A stretch of DNA of 64,000 nt from Nitrospirota bacterium (GTDB lineage: Bacteria; Nitrospirota; Thermodesulfovibrionia; Thermodesulfovibrionales; Magnetobacteriaceae). The stretch spans positions 1-64,000 of the forward strand of contig JADFYO010000007.1 of assembly GCA_015233015.1 (NCBI GenBank), read 5' to 3'. Position 1 is the first letter of the stretch. Every line of letters begins with the position of its first letter. Position numbers and translations under genes: made by a program. The notes beneath the pieces were generated by a model. It had not been told where the DNA came from. It was given only the letters and a program-made list of their open reading frames with translations, and searched no databases. Shown one piece after another: positions 51,997-62,417 of the stretch.

Positions 51997-53481
51997 ATGA
52001 AAAATCCCTTAGCACTGTCGCTGAACAAAAAGCTGATTGCGATGATGCTCATCCTTACGTGCACCATCATATTTATGCTGGTGATGTTTAATTTGCAGCT
52101 GGAGCACAAACTCCTTCAGCAGGTAGAAAGACAAACCGGCGAACTCACGAAGGCCATACAGGTCGGAGTTGAGGAAGTTACCGGAAAGACCGGCGAATCA
52201 AGGCTTTCCCAGTATCTTACTGAGTTAAACAAACGCGGTATAAATGAGATTTCTATCATAAGCAATAACAGTGAGATAGTGGCCAGCACTAATCAGTCAA
52301 AAATTGGCAGGCAAATCTCACACAAAAGAAAGGAGATGGTCATCAAGGCGGAACTCGGAGAGCATGTCTCAGACGAAGGCAAGACATATAATGTTATCGT
52401 CCCCGTTGTGGCCGACGGCCAGCAGTACGGCTATATCCATTTGATGATAAACAAGGACGACTTCTCAGAGCTGATTAAAATGAACACGGTAAAACGTACC
52501 TTAACTATCGTCCTTGTGTTTGGTACCGGGTTGATTATTGCGCTGGTGTTCTCCCGCAGATACACCATGCCCATTAAAAGTCTTGCGGATGCCGCCCTGC
52601 GCGTGTCGGCGGGGGACCTGACCCAGCAAATACCGGTACAGTCAAAGGATGAGATTGGCCAGCTTTCCGAGAGTTTCAACTATATGGTCAAAAAACTCAG
52701 TGAGAGCAAAAACCTCGAGGAGCGCCTCAGAGAGGCTGAGCACCTCTCCGGCCTCGGCAAACTCTCGCGCGACATGGCCCATGAGATACGAAACCCGCTA
52801 AACTTTATCAGCCTTTCAATAGACTATATACGAGGAAAATACCCTCCAGAGGATAATGATAAACTGGAAAAATTCAACACCCTTGTCGTCGGCATCAAAC
52901 ATGAAATCCACAGGCTTAACAAACTCGTCAACGATTTCCTCGAGTACAGCAGGACACTTAAAATAAATCGCAAAATGGTACAAATTAACGACGTCCTCGA
53001 GGATGTCGTAGCCCTCGTCTGGGCAAAGGCCGAGGCCGACGGCATTGTCATCAGTAAAAATTACTGCAGCGACATGACTCTCAATGTCGATTCCGATTTA
53101 TTTAAGTCCTGTGTGCTGAACGTCATAACAAACGCCTTTCAGGCCATTAACGGTATTAAGGCCTCCGGCGGCCATCTAAGTATAACCACCGAGGTAAAGG
53201 AAAACGAGTTCATTCTTACCATAGAAGACGACGGCCCGGGTGTGCCGGCAGAGAACCTGCCAAAACTCTTTGAGCCATTTTTCTCGACCAAGCAAAACCA
53301 TCCCGGACTTGGCCTGCCCATGACCTTCAGGGTTATGGAGGAACACGGCGGGAGGGTTGAATTTTACAGCGAGCCGGGCAGTGGTTCAGAGGTGAAATTA
53401 TTCCTCCCCTGCCCGTGTGAGAGGAGCGGCGGTAATAATAAAAACGAACTCAACCCCGAATTAGAGGCCGCATGGCAGTAG
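51997..53481 (+). CDS. Membrane sensor histidine kinase
   Basis: About 494 residues. Helix 1 (LIAMMLILTCTIIFMLVMF), a periplasmic region of ~130 residues, helix 2 (TLTIVLVFGTGLIIALVF), a HAMP domain (RRYTMPIKSLADAALRVSAG), a HisKA region with phospho-His in LSRDMAHEIRNPLNFIS, and an ATPase with NVITNAFQAI, IEDDGPGVPAENL and GLGLPMTFRVME. The start is taken as ATG at 51997, not the TTG nine bases upstream. It overlaps the response regulator gene by ten bases and pairs with it. Confidence 0.92.
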   Translation: MKNPLALSLNKKLIAMMLILTCTIIFMLVMFNLQLEHKLLQQVERQTGELTKAIQVGVEEVTGKTGESRLSQYLTELNKRGINEISIISNNSEIVASTNQSKIGRQISHKRKEMVIKAELGEHVSDEGKTYNVIVPVVADGQQYGYIHLMINKDDFSELIKMNTVKRTLTIVLVFGTGLIIALVFSRRYTMPIKSLADAALRVSAGDLTQQIPVQSKDEIGQLSESFNYMVKKLSESKNLEERLREAEHLSGLGKLSRDMAHEIRNPLNFISLSIDYIRGKYPPEDNDKLEKFNTLVVGIKHEIHRLNKLVNDFLEYSRTLKINRKMVQINDVLEDVVALVWAKAEADGIVISKNYCSDMTLNVDSDLFKSCVLNVITNAFQAINGIKASGGHLSITTEVKENEFILTIEDDGPGVPAENLPKLFEPFFSTKQNHPGLGLPMTFRVMEEHGGRVEFYSEPGSGSEVKLFLPCPCERSGGNNKNELNPELEAAWQ

Positions 53482-54860
53482 TTGTCGTAATAGACGATGA
53501 GCCGCTGCAGCGGGGGATACTAAAAACCATTCTCGAAGATGAGGGCTACGAGGTATTTGCGGCCGAAAGCGCCGAAGAAGGGCTTAAGATAATCAGGGAG
53601 CAGGACGCCGACGTAGTTGTAACCGACCTCAACATGGCGGGAATGACCGGCATACAGATGCTTGAGCGCCTGCCGAATGAGCCGATTCGTCCCGCCGTTG
53701 TCGTAATTACCGCGTATGGGACTATTAATAGCGCCGTTGACGCCATGAAAAAGGGCGCCTTTGACTATCTCACCAAGCCGCTCGATAAAGACGTAATCAT
53801 ACTTGTAGTCGGCAAGGCCGTGGAGAGAATGAGTCTTCTCAAGGAAAACATCCGGCTTCACAGGGAACTTTATGAGAAATTCGACATGGAGGGCATCATC
53901 GGCCACTCAAAGAAGATGACCGAGGTAATAGAGATTGTAAAGAAGATAACCGCCCACGCCGTTACAATATTAGTCTATGGCGAAAGCGGCACCGGCAAGG
54001 AACTCATCTCCCGCGCCATTCACTATAACAGTCCGCGCAAGACCGCGCCCTTTAACGCCATTAACTGTGCCGCTATCCCTGACAATCTTATCGAGAGCGA
54101 ACTCTTTGGATACGAACCGGGGGCGTTTACAGGCGCATCGCACAGAAAACCCGGCATAATAGAATCTACCGAGGGCGGCACACTCTTTCTCGATGAAATC
54201 GGCGACCTGCCCCTGCTGACGCAGACTAAACTCCTGCGCGTCCTCCACGACAAAGAGGTCCGCAGACTAGGCGGTAAAGATACAATAAAGGTGAACGTCA
54301 GGTTCATAGCCGCAACGAACAAAGACCTCGAGAAGGAAATAGAAAACGGGAAATTCAGAGAAGACCTCTACTACAGGTTAAAAGTGGTAACCATCACGCT
54401 GCCCCCGCTGACAGACCGCAGAGAGGACATCCCGTCGCTGGTGAATTTCTTTATTTCCAAATACAATACGGAATTTGAAAAACAAATAACCGGCATAGAC
54501 CACAGTGCGCTCAAACTGCTGACAGACTACCACTGGCCGGGCAATATCCGCCAGCTTGGCTCAGTCATAGAGCGTGCTGTCCTGATGGCCGACACGCCGG
54601 TAATAAGCCTCGACGATATTAAAAGCGAATTAAAGCAGCCGGTTGCTCTGGGCATCATGGACCTTGAAATCCCCGACGAGGGGATAATATTTGAGGAGCT
54701 GGAGAGGCAGCTGTTAAAGCAGGCCATGCAAAAGGCCAATAACGTAGCGGCAAAGGCCGCCCGCCTTCTTGGTATGAGCTATAAGACCTTCTGGTACAGG
54801 CTTGAGAAATTCGGCATAAACATCCCCAGCGGCACACGTCCGCCGAAAGATACGGCGTAG
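53472..54860 (+). CDS. NtrC-family sigma-54-dependent response regulator
   Basis: 462 residues. Receiver (VVVVIDDEPLQRGILKTILE ... VVVTDLNMAGMTG, ~1-120), a sigma-54 AAA+ domain (Walker A YGESGTGKELISR, the GAFTGA motif in EPGAFTGASHR, Walker B GGTLFLDEIGDL), and a C-terminal Fis-type HTH (VAAKAARLLGMSYKTFWYRL). It activates sigma-54 promoters upon phosphorylation by the kinase encoded just upstream. Targets are not in view. It ends with a repeat region and ligA. Confidence 0.95.
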   Translation: MAVVVVIDDEPLQRGILKTILEDEGYEVFAAESAEEGLKIIREQDADVVVTDLNMAGMTGIQMLERLPNEPIRPAVVVITAYGTINSAVDAMKKGAFDYLTKPLDKDVIILVVGKAVERMSLLKENIRLHRELYEKFDMEGIIGHSKKMTEVIEIVKKITAHAVTILVYGESGTGKELISRAIHYNSPRKTAPFNAINCAAIPDNLIESELFGYEPGAFTGASHRKPGIIESTEGGTLFLDEIGDLPLLTQTKLLRVLHDKEVRRLGGKDTIKVNVRFIAATNKDLEKEIENGKFREDLYYRLKVVTITLPPLTDRREDIPSLVNFFISKYNTEFEKQITGIDHSALKLLTDYHWPGNIRQLGSVIERAVLMADTPVISLDDIKSELKQPVALGIMDLEIPDEGIIFEELERQLLKQAMQKANNVAAKAARLLGMSYKTFWYRLEKFGINIPSGTRPPKDTA

Positions 54861-54972
54861 AACGATATTGGTGTAGCAATCCGAGCCGAAACACGAAGCC
54901 CTGAGTAATAAATCACTCACTTACTATAATATGAGGCTGCGACAATATGAGTAAAAATTATTCTGTTAAGTA

Positions 54973-55059
54973 AGAATCATCCTGAGCCTGTCGAAGGATG
55001 CCCGATTTATAGGGAAATGAGGAATAAAGGAACATCCTTCGACAGGCTCAGGATGATTC
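54973..55059. repeat. Palindromic repeat family B, third copy
   Basis: GAATCATCCTGAGCCTGTCG on the left and its reverse complement CGACAGGCTCAGGATGATTC on the right flank a ~45-base centre. The arms are exact complements of about 28 bases. A partial extra CAGGATGATT follows at 55067. Between the NtrC regulator and ligA. Confidence 0.75.
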
Positions 55060-55167
55060 GATTGTTTCAGGATGATTAAAAACCCCCTTGCTTCTATGAA
55101 CTTTGGTATGAAATACGTTTAGCGGGAGCGCAAACGCCCACCTATGCAACTTTTTGCCGCTTCGTGA

Positions 55168-57201
<2,034 letters not shown>

Positions 57202-57222
57202 GGCGATGAGCTATTAAGTAAG

Positions 57223-57852
57223 CTAATATTCTACGTACTTAGCGATTACTTTGCCGACAATGCGCAGGTCTTTCCTGTCTCTTCCGCTGATAATAATGTC
57301 GTCGTACTCGGGATTCAGCGGTTTGAGAAGCACACTGTCGTCTAGTATCTTCAGTTTTTTTAACGTTACATCGTCGCCAAACTTAGCTACGACATAATCG
57401 CCGCTCACCGTGGCCAGCGACGGAGAGACGACAACAAACTCGCCGGCCTTAAACTCAGGCTCCATGCTGCTGCCTTCAACCCTTAAAGAAAACGCGTGCT
57501 CGTCTTTGGCATCATAAGCAAGCCATTCGTCGGCATAGCCGGGCTGGAAGATGTCAACCGCCTCATGCCACAAGCCGGCCTTGACCCACGAAATCACAGG
57601 GACCTTTTTGGCCTTTTTCAGTTTTGAGCGGCCGATGGTGGTATCCGAGTAGAAATCTTCCTCGGGAATCTCAAGCGCCTTTGCTATCCGGCTGATGTTT
57701 TTCTTGCCAAATCCGCGTTTGCCCGTCATGTACGCGTTCAGGTTTTGCGGCATTACGCCAATCTTAGCAGCCAGCTCCTTCTGCTTAATACCCCGCTGCT
57801 GAAGTATCCTGACAATCTTGTTTCTGATGCGTTCATCGATAGCCGTGTTCAT
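57223..57852 (-). CDS. Phage-type S24 repressor (LexA/CI-like)
   Basis: About 209 residues. N-terminal XRE-type HTH (IVRILQQRGIKQKELAAKIG, VMPQNLNAYMTGKRGFG) and a C-terminal S24 peptidase domain with the catalytic Ser in RVEGSSMEPEFKAGEF and Lys in DYVVAKFGDDVTLKKL. It would bind an operator and be inactivated by RecA-induced self-cleavage on DNA damage. A start eight codons earlier (57876) overlaps a hairpin. It is divergent from the replication genes at 58001, the classical position of a prophage CI. Targets are probably the operators between 57877 and 58000. Confidence 0.9.
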   Translation of the reverse strand: MNTAIDERIRNKIVRILQQRGIKQKELAAKIGVMPQNLNAYMTGKRGFGKKNISRIAKALEIPEEDFYSDTTIGRSKLKKAKKVPVISWVKAGLWHEAVDIFQPGYADEWLAYDAKDEHAFSLRVEGSSMEPEFKAGEFVVVSPSLATVSGDYVVAKFGDDVTLKKLKILDDSVLLKPLNPEYDDIIISGRDRKDLRIVGKVIAKYVEY

Positions 57853-57873
57853 AGTAGCTATATAATAACGCAA

Positions 57874-57910
57874 CATGGGGCAGAATATACATTATGCCCC
57901 ATGTTTTTTT
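57874..57910 (+). terminator. Hairpin with T-run before the prophage promoter
   Basis: CATGGGGCA and TGCCCCATG are perfect 9-base inverted arms around a 12-base loop, followed by seven T residues. Read rightward it is a strong rho-independent terminator, which would block transcription from ligA into the prophage genes. On the other strand it lies over the repressor's possible start. Confidence 0.75.
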
Positions 57911-57934
57911 ATAGCCACCATATAAGATTAATAG

Positions 57935-57950
57935 TGTTAGCGTTATAACA
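57935..57950. promoter_or_regulatory. Candidate operator, TGTTA-N6-TAACA
   Basis: A perfect inverted repeat TGTTA / TAACA with six intervening bases lies between the repressor and the rightward promoter. CATGT / ACATG inverted arms also flank the promoter. These are typical positions for CI-like binding, without further proof. Confidence 0.5.
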
Positions 57951-57966
57951 AAATTAATAATAATGA

Positions 57967-57995
57967 TTGACATGTAATATTAATTGTGTTATATT
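57967..57995 (+). promoter_or_regulatory. Strong promoter, transcript probably leaderless
   Basis: TTGACA (57967-57972), a 17-base spacer and TATATT (57990-57995). The ATG of the replication gene is only five bases after the -10 box, so the transcript should start on or next to the ATG. Confidence 0.75.
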
Positions 57996-58000
57996 AAGAC

Positions 58001-58492
58001 ATGAAGCGTGGTTTTACAAGGTCGTGGCGTAGAGAATTAACCAGTCCTGTCTGGGCGATGCCCCCGCTCTACCATAGGGTGTTTTATTGGCTTCGGCAGA
58101 AGGCCAAATGGAAGCATGAGCTTGTGCCTACTGACAGGGGCGTCGGCATTTGGCTTGACCCGGGTATGCTGATTACCAGCTATCAGATTATCTCCGAGGG
58201 TGTGGCTTATAGTGAGATGGGGGTGCTGAGGCTGCCTTCCAAGAAAACCATTGGGAAGATCCTCAGATGGCTGGAAAAGAATGGGCAGGTTCAAATTGTC
58301 GCGGGGCATTATGGCACAACGATAAAGATATCGAATTGGGATAAGTATCAGCCTGCACACTATGAAACACCGTCAAATAACTCAAAGGCCAACGGCGGCA
58401 AACGTAAGGCGCGTAAGAAGCCAGACCCCTACGCACATCTTTATATCAGGGAGATAAACAGTCATACGGAGGCAGAGAGTGCAGGGAGCTGA
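58001..58492 (+). CDS. Phage replication initiator, winged-helix type
   Basis: 163 residues. Residues ~20-115 resemble the N-terminal domain of phage replication proteins (WAMPPLYHRVFYWLRQKAKW, LRLPSKKTIGKILRWLEKNG, VQIVAGHYGTTIKISNWDKY). The rest is basic (KRKARKKPDPYAHLYI). It probably binds the phage origin and recruits the loader coded next. The start is fixed by the promoter spacing. Its end overlaps the DnaC-like gene by 14 bases. An origin may lie within or near the gene but I cannot identify it. Confidence 0.75.
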   Translation: MKRGFTRSWRRELTSPVWAMPPLYHRVFYWLRQKAKWKHELVPTDRGVGIWLDPGMLITSYQIISEGVAYSEMGVLRLPSKKTIGKILRWLEKNGQVQIVAGHYGTTIKISNWDKYQPAHYETPSNNSKANGGKRKARKKPDPYAHLYIREINSHTEAESAGS

Positions 58493-59207
58493 CGGATTGT
58501 TGAGACTTTCCCGCATCGAGGCTGTTGAGCTTGAGCGTCAAAGGGCGCGTCTGAAATGGAAAGACGCCATGAGGCTCAGGGCAACGGAGACAATGATAAG
58601 GTGCGGGGTGCCGGTAAAGTTCTCGGCGGCAGAGGAAGGCTCCATAAGCGCAGAGCTTTGGCAGATGGCCGCGTGTGTCTTTGGCGAGCAGGGGTTGTTT
58701 ATTTTTGGCCGCCCCGGCGTTGGTAAGACCCATGTTGCGGCATTATGCGTAAGGAGTTTTATTTTGCGCATGGAACCGGTGTTTCGCGAGGAAGGCGGCA
58801 CTGTGCCGCAGGAGGTTGCGTATCCTTTGTTCAGCACGGTTGCCGACATGCTGTTAGCTGTCAGGGATTCTTTCCGGCAGAGGGATTTTTCGGAAAACGA
58901 TGTATTGAAAAGGTATTCAGCCGCTCCTCTTCTCGTATTGGACGACTTAGGGGGCGAAAAGGTTACCGAATGGTCGGCCAAGACATTATACGCGATAATT
59001 AACCGCAGATATGCTGAAAGGCGGCCGGTAGTTATCACGTCTGCTATGAATTTAAAGGAGCTTGAGGACAGATACAACACTGCCAGTGCTAGTACCGGCA
59101 GCGCTATTGCCATAAGGATAACTGAAACGAGCAAAATATTGAGCCTTCAGGCGGCTCGAAAGACTGCGGCCCCGGGCCGTAAAAGGAGGACAGATGAGAG
59201 AGTATGA
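58479..59207 (+). CDS. DnaC-like helicase loader ATPase
   Basis: 242 residues, AAA+ family. Walker A IFGRPGVGKTHVAALC, Walker B PLLVLDDLGGEKVTEW, and sensor TSAMNLKELEDRYN; then a typical arginine-rich end. It loads the replicative helicase at the phage origin. It overlaps the preceding and following genes, so the three are translationally coupled. Confidence 0.85.
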   Translation: MQGADGLLRLSRIEAVELERQRARLKWKDAMRLRATETMIRCGVPVKFSAAEEGSISAELWQMAACVFGEQGLFIFGRPGVGKTHVAALCVRSFILRMEPVFREEGGTVPQEVAYPLFSTVADMLLAVRDSFRQRDFSENDVLKRYSAAPLLVLDDLGGEKVTEWSAKTLYAIINRRYAERRPVVITSAMNLKELEDRYNTASASTGSAIAIRITETSKILSLQAARKTAAPGRKRRTDERV

Positions 59208-59571
59208 GGTGTCAAAAAAAGGCGTTGCTTTAGTAACATCATGTATGAGGTGCAAAAAGTACATAAGCTGCAATGAGACATGCGTATATGTTGACATGCT
59301 TTTGCCGGTGATTCCTAATTCGCCCGAAGTCCCCGTGGACGGTAATGTGCTGACACGCGACTACAAGGAGGTACTGAACGATCTCAGAGAAGGCAAGGAG
59401 ATGTTCAAAAAAATACACATTGGAAAAATCAGACAGATAAAAGACATCAGGCTTCGCGCTATAGCATCGATGATATACGGCAAAATCAGTATATTTGAGA
59501 TAGCCGCGTTATTAGACAAATCTGTCTCGCAGATATACAGAATAGTAGGCAGGGGGCAATCACAGGCCTGA
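59194..59571 (+). CDS. Cys-rich HTH protein of the prophage module
   Basis: 125 residues. An N-terminal cluster of Cys (SCMRCKKYISCNETCVYVD) may hold zinc; the C-terminal third is a sigma-like or RinA/homeodomain-like helix-turn-helix (RLRAIASMIYGKISIFEIAA, LLDKSVSQIYRIVGRGQ). It may be a late-gene or replication regulator. It overlaps DnaC by 14 bases and is convergent, with 12 bases overlap, with the zinc-ribbon gene. Confidence 0.65.
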   Translation: MREYEVSKKGVALVTSCMRCKKYISCNETCVYVDMLLPVIPNSPEVPVDGNVLTRDYKEVLNDLREGKEMFKKIHIGKIRQIKDIRLRAIASMIYGKISIFEIAALLDKSVSQIYRIVGRGQSQA

Positions 59572-59832
59572 TTTGTCAGCGCATCTCTTCAGGAAGGTTC
59601 TGCACGATGGATAAGCGGAGCATCGGTATCTTACGAGCCCCTCTTTTTTCATATACTGGTGCATGGACCTTCCGCAGACGGGACAGCTAGGCCTGTCTAA
59701 AGGCGCAGCGCCGACAGAAAACTGCCTCCCGCAGACCAGACACAAACGCCGCGGTTTACCGGTTCTCGTCCTCCCGTACTTATAGTACGCGTCGAGACCG
59801 CATACAGGGCATCTTACCTGATATTCCTCCAC
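59560..59832 (-). CDS. Double zinc-ribbon protein
   Basis: 90 residues with three CxxC pairs: RCPVCGLDA, RLCLVCGRQF and PSCPVCGRSM, plus Cys at SAYPSCRTFLKRC. The first half resembles the zinc-binding InsA-type domain of IS1 (YYKYGRTRTGKPRRLC); the second is a topoisomerase-type zinc ribbon. Probably nucleic-acid binding. No associated transposase is present. Function unknown. Confidence 0.65.
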   Translation of the reverse strand: MEEYQVRCPVCGLDAYYKYGRTRTGKPRRLCLVCGRQFSVGAAPLDRPSCPVCGRSMHQYMKKEGLVRYRCSAYPSCRTFLKRCADKSGL

Positions 59833-59902
59833 CTGTCAATACCCCCGTGCCGGTATAATAACATAAACACGAAATTTCTATAGCATTTTTCAAATGTGGG
59901 TG

Positions 59903-60331
59903 CTATTTACCGCCAAGCTCTATTATGAACCGAATATATTCATCTACATCTTTTATATCGGGCATTGGATAACCCGGGCATCTTTCTTGAGACAAGGCAT
60001 CGAGATCCATTGCCAGACAGTCAAGTTCGCTTTCAAATGCCCAATCTGGCTCAAACATTAATTCCTCTGTAAATCTATCGGTGGGGCGAATCAGCGCTGC
60101 TGGTATAGCTAATGCGCGAGATATATCGTTAAGTATTTCAATGACCTGGTCTTTAGGCAGCCCCGAAGAGTAATAGTATTGCCGATAAAACTCATCGGGG
60201 CTTAATTCCGCCCTGTCAGAAAACCGCTTCGCCCGTGCCGCCATTGCTATGTTGAAGAGTGGTTTATGTAATATTATAGCAAGCACTATTAAGATAGCGC
60301 ATACAATAATATCTATATTCCAGATTGTCAA
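59903..60331 (-). CDS. Hypothetical membrane-anchored protein
   Basis: 142 residues from a TTG start with GGAG nine bases upstream. An N-terminal membrane helix (IDIIVCAILIVLAIILHKPL) precedes an acidic domain (LSPDEFYRQYYYSSGLPKDQ ... RFTEELMFEPDWAFESELD). The second part looks like a small acyl-carrier-like or immunity-like domain, but I do not recognise a family. It follows a larger hypothetical gene by 35 bases on the same strand. Confidence 0.6.
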   Translation of the reverse strand: MTIWNIDIIVCAILIVLAIILHKPLFNIAMAARAKRFSDRAELSPDEFYRQYYYSSGLPKDQVIEILNDISRALAIPAALIRPTDRFTEELMFEPDWAFESELDCLAMDLDALSQERCPGYPMPDIKDVDEYIRFIIELGGK

Positions 60332-60366
60332 GTAAACACTCCTATACCTATACGGATAAAAGTTAG

Positions 60367-61026
60367 CTATTCTATCATCAAACCATCTATATATGGAAAT
60401 AGACGACAGGATTTATTATCGCATGAATCACTTTTATATGAACAATGCTCTATGCAATTAGCTTCAGCTGAAATATCCCAGGCACCTTCACCTAACGTTA
60501 GTCCAATCGCAGCCCGTCCACCGTACTTGGCTATAGAGTTCAACTGGCTTACCCCCGGGAATCTCTTTTTTAGATTATGCTGCAATAAATGCCGCCATGA
60601 TGTTGGATGACGAGGACTTCCAAATCCAGCACGGGGAGTTAATCCAACGGACCTGTTAAGAGGAGGATTAAATACATCATGTTTAGTCAACGCCTCCGGA
60701 TGTTCAGTCAACCACTCCGGCAACTGGAATTTATTCTCATCTATACATTGTTGCAGACAATGTAATGCCTCTTCTGTATCCTTATTGAGGTGAATATACT
60801 TCAAAGACAACTCAGCAAGTGCATATAGAACTGAGTTACACGCTTCTGTCATTAAGTCAATAGATCTCCCGGGCGTTGAAGAGAAACGTATAATTTCTTT
60901 ATTGAATTCGCCAAGTAATTCAGTAACTCTAATTGTATCGATAGGCTCATGTGAAATCTCCTGCTCTATTTCGCCAAGTAATGCAATAAGTCTGTCTGTG
61001 CCAATGACCTTATTTAAGTCCTCCAT
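60367..61026 (-). CDS. Hypothetical protein with Cys/His-containing C-terminus
   Basis: 219 residues. Residues 1-125 are helical; residues ~125-219 contain a Pro/Arg-rich stretch (GLTPRAGFGSPRHPTSWRHL) and a compact end with GGRAAIGLTLGEGAWDISAE and five cysteines with a His (CIEHCSYKSDSCDNKSC). Such C-termini suggest metal binding or disulfides. The pair with the following gene may be an effector-immunity unit, but this is only a guess. AAGGAGAG precedes the start. Confidence 0.55.
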   Translation of the reverse strand: MEDLNKVIGTDRLIALLGEIEQEISHEPIDTIRVTELLGEFNKEIIRFSSTPGRSIDLMTEACNSVLYALAELSLKYIHLNKDTEEALHCLQQCIDENKFQLPEWLTEHPEALTKHDVFNPPLNRSVGLTPRAGFGSPRHPTSWRHLLQHNLKKRFPGVSQLNSIAKYGGRAAIGLTLGEGAWDISAEANCIEHCSYKSDSCDNKSCRLFPYIDGLMIE

Positions 61027-61318
61027 GTTCGTTCTCTCCTTTTAGTGTACAAAAATTATCATTGCTTATGCAATGTTTGTTTATATTTATGAAGGGCGGG
61101 GGATACAAGGTAAAGGTTCGATCTCGTTATCTCCGGCTCCCCTCAATTTTAATACAAAACTTTTCCGGCATCATCCTCCTGTGGTATGGTTTTATGACCG
61201 CTAATGCGGCCATTTCGATCAATAATGATGTATTTGCGAGTTAGTGAAACAACCTGTATTGCAGTAAATATATTTTGCTATAATACATTATGGTTTATTT
61301 GTCAAGTGGGAATTGGGA
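61027..61318. promoter_or_regulatory. Intergenic region with a rightward promoter
   Basis: The rightward TATAAT at 61279-61284 has TATTGC 16 bases upstream, a plausible promoter for the small-gene cluster that follows. The rest has no notable repeats or frames. Confidence 0.4.
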
Positions 61319-61495
61319 GTGTTGGTCATTTTTAATGATTTCCCCCCTCTTGACGAGGGACTTGGGTTACTGGTAAAATTAGTAAATACTGTTTTTACAG
61401 GTTTACAGAACCTGATTGACATGGGGTTTCATGGCACCTTGCCGGTTACGGCAGACGCGCCGGTGGAAAAGTCAGCCAGTATGAAGCCAGCATAA
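61319..61495 (+). CDS. Small protein preceding the zinc-ribbon genes
   Basis: 58 residues from GTG at 61319 (VLVIFNDFPPLDEGLGLLVK ... ADAPVEKSASMKPA). A hydrophobic first half and a Pro/Ser-rich end. It stops just before AGGAGG of the next gene, which is consistent with an operon. No family recognised. Confidence 0.4.
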   Translation: MLVIFNDFPPLDEGLGLLVKLVNTVFTGLQNLIDMGFHGTLPVTADAPVEKSASMKPA

Positions 61496-61510
61496 AGGAG
61501 GTGTGTGAGG

Positions 61511-61618
61511 GTGGCAGTCTTTAAATGTGAGAAATGCGGCACAGTAAAAGAAGGCAGGTGTAAGCCTCAGAAGTGTCCCAAGTGCGGTGAAAAGGCTACG
61601 ATGAAAAAAGAAGAGTGA
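61511..61618 (+). CDS. RCKP-type rubredoxin-like protein
   Basis: 35 residues, MAVFKCEKCGTVKEGRCKPQ then KCPKCGEKATMKKEE, with CxxC near each end and the RCKP signature that defines this family. Four Cys should bind iron or zinc, as in rubredoxins. AAGGAGG lies before the GTG start. Its TGA overlaps the next gene's GTG, but a further ATG start for that gene is more likely. Confidence 0.75.
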   Translation: MAVFKCEKCGTVKEGRCKPQKCPKCGEKATMKKEE

Positions 61619-61632
61619 GGAGGGTTACGGTT

Positions 61633-62085
61633 ATGTGTATGGATCACACATTTAAGTGCAGCTGCGGTGCGCAGGAAGTCAGCATAAATTTCAGGAATGA
61701 GATATTGCCGCCTGAGACATTGCTGGGGCTTTATTGCCCTGAGTGCAGCAAGGGTGTCGCTTTCAATCCGGACACGATGATCGCCGACAACGGCTGGATC
61801 TTAGAATACGAAATGGACGTAGCACGCATGATGGCGAGGAGCCTGCCCGCCGAACATTTGAGAAACCTCTCTCCGGCGGTTATATTCGACGAAGATTATT
61901 GCTCATGGCGCGGCATTTATCCAAACGACCATGTGGACAGTCTTCGTGAGAAAGAAGAAATCATATCGATTGCAAAGGTCAATCCTAAGCAGTATCTGCA
62001 AGAGATAAAGGCCTGGGCAAATACGCGCATTGAGCGCCTGAAAAGCCAGGGATGGAGGAAGGCGCATGAGCGGGTCACAGTTTAA
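61633..62085 (+). CDS. Zinc-ribbon protein of unknown function
   Basis: 150 residues (MCMDHTFKCSCGAQEVSINF). Two Cys pairs, CSCG and YCPECS, form an N-terminal zinc ribbon; the rest is helical and acidic (VIFDEDYCSWRGIYPNDHVD; IKAWANTRIERLKSQGW). GAGGAGGG precedes the ATG at 61633. A conserved hypothetical. It overlaps the next gene by 20 bases. Confidence 0.65.
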   Translation: MCMDHTFKCSCGAQEVSINFRNEILPPETLLGLYCPECSKGVAFNPDTMIADNGWILEYEMDVARMMARSLPAEHLRNLSPAVIFDEDYCSWRGIYPNDHVDSLREKEEIISIAKVNPKQYLQEIKAWANTRIERLKSQGWRKAHERVTV

Positions 62086-62236
62086 GGAAAAACCACTCTG
62101 CTCTGTCACCTCTGCGGCCGTCCCAGGCACGGTGGAGTGTCCTGAGTGCGGGGCGGCGCTCGAGATATGGAGCGACGAGGACGAGGTGCGCTGTAACGGC
62201 TGCGGTGCGTGTGTGGTGGTCAAAAATGCAATATGA
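62066..62236 (+). CDS. Small zinc-ribbon protein
   Basis: 56 residues (MSGSQFKEKP LCSVTSAAVP then GTVECPECGA ... VRCNGCGACVVV). Two CxxC pairs (CPEC, CNGC) with a third Cys. This is the third tiny Cys-pair protein in a row. Start ATG within the end of the previous gene, behind GGAGG. Function unknown; perhaps a metal-binding or lysine-biosynthesis-like (LysW-type) carrier. Confidence 0.6.
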   Translation: MSGSQFKEKPLCSVTSAAVPGTVECPECGAALEIWSDEDEVRCNGCGACVVVKNAI

Positions 62237-62417
62237 ACGGGCGGGCGGGAATTATAGGTAATTTCCCTATATATATTCTAAAATAATCCTATATGGAAAC
62301 CTGCCTTCTACCGATTGATTCAAGGTTTCATTCGTGTAATAATTATCGGGTGACGAGCCGGACTCTGGCGGTTAACCGTTAAAATAAGGTAGCAAGAGAA
62401 ATTAAGGTGGTGAGAGA
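62237..62417. other. 180-base intergenic region before fprA
   Basis: AT-rich at 62255-62290. The start of fprA is behind GGTGG (62404-62411). I see no defined promoter or riboswitch. Confidence 0.3.

Noticed and set aside
51918-52109. Long N-terminal extension of the ABC substrate-binding protein
   Set aside because: A signal peptide and GGGAGG support GTG at 51917; the extension overlaps the divergent kinase start.
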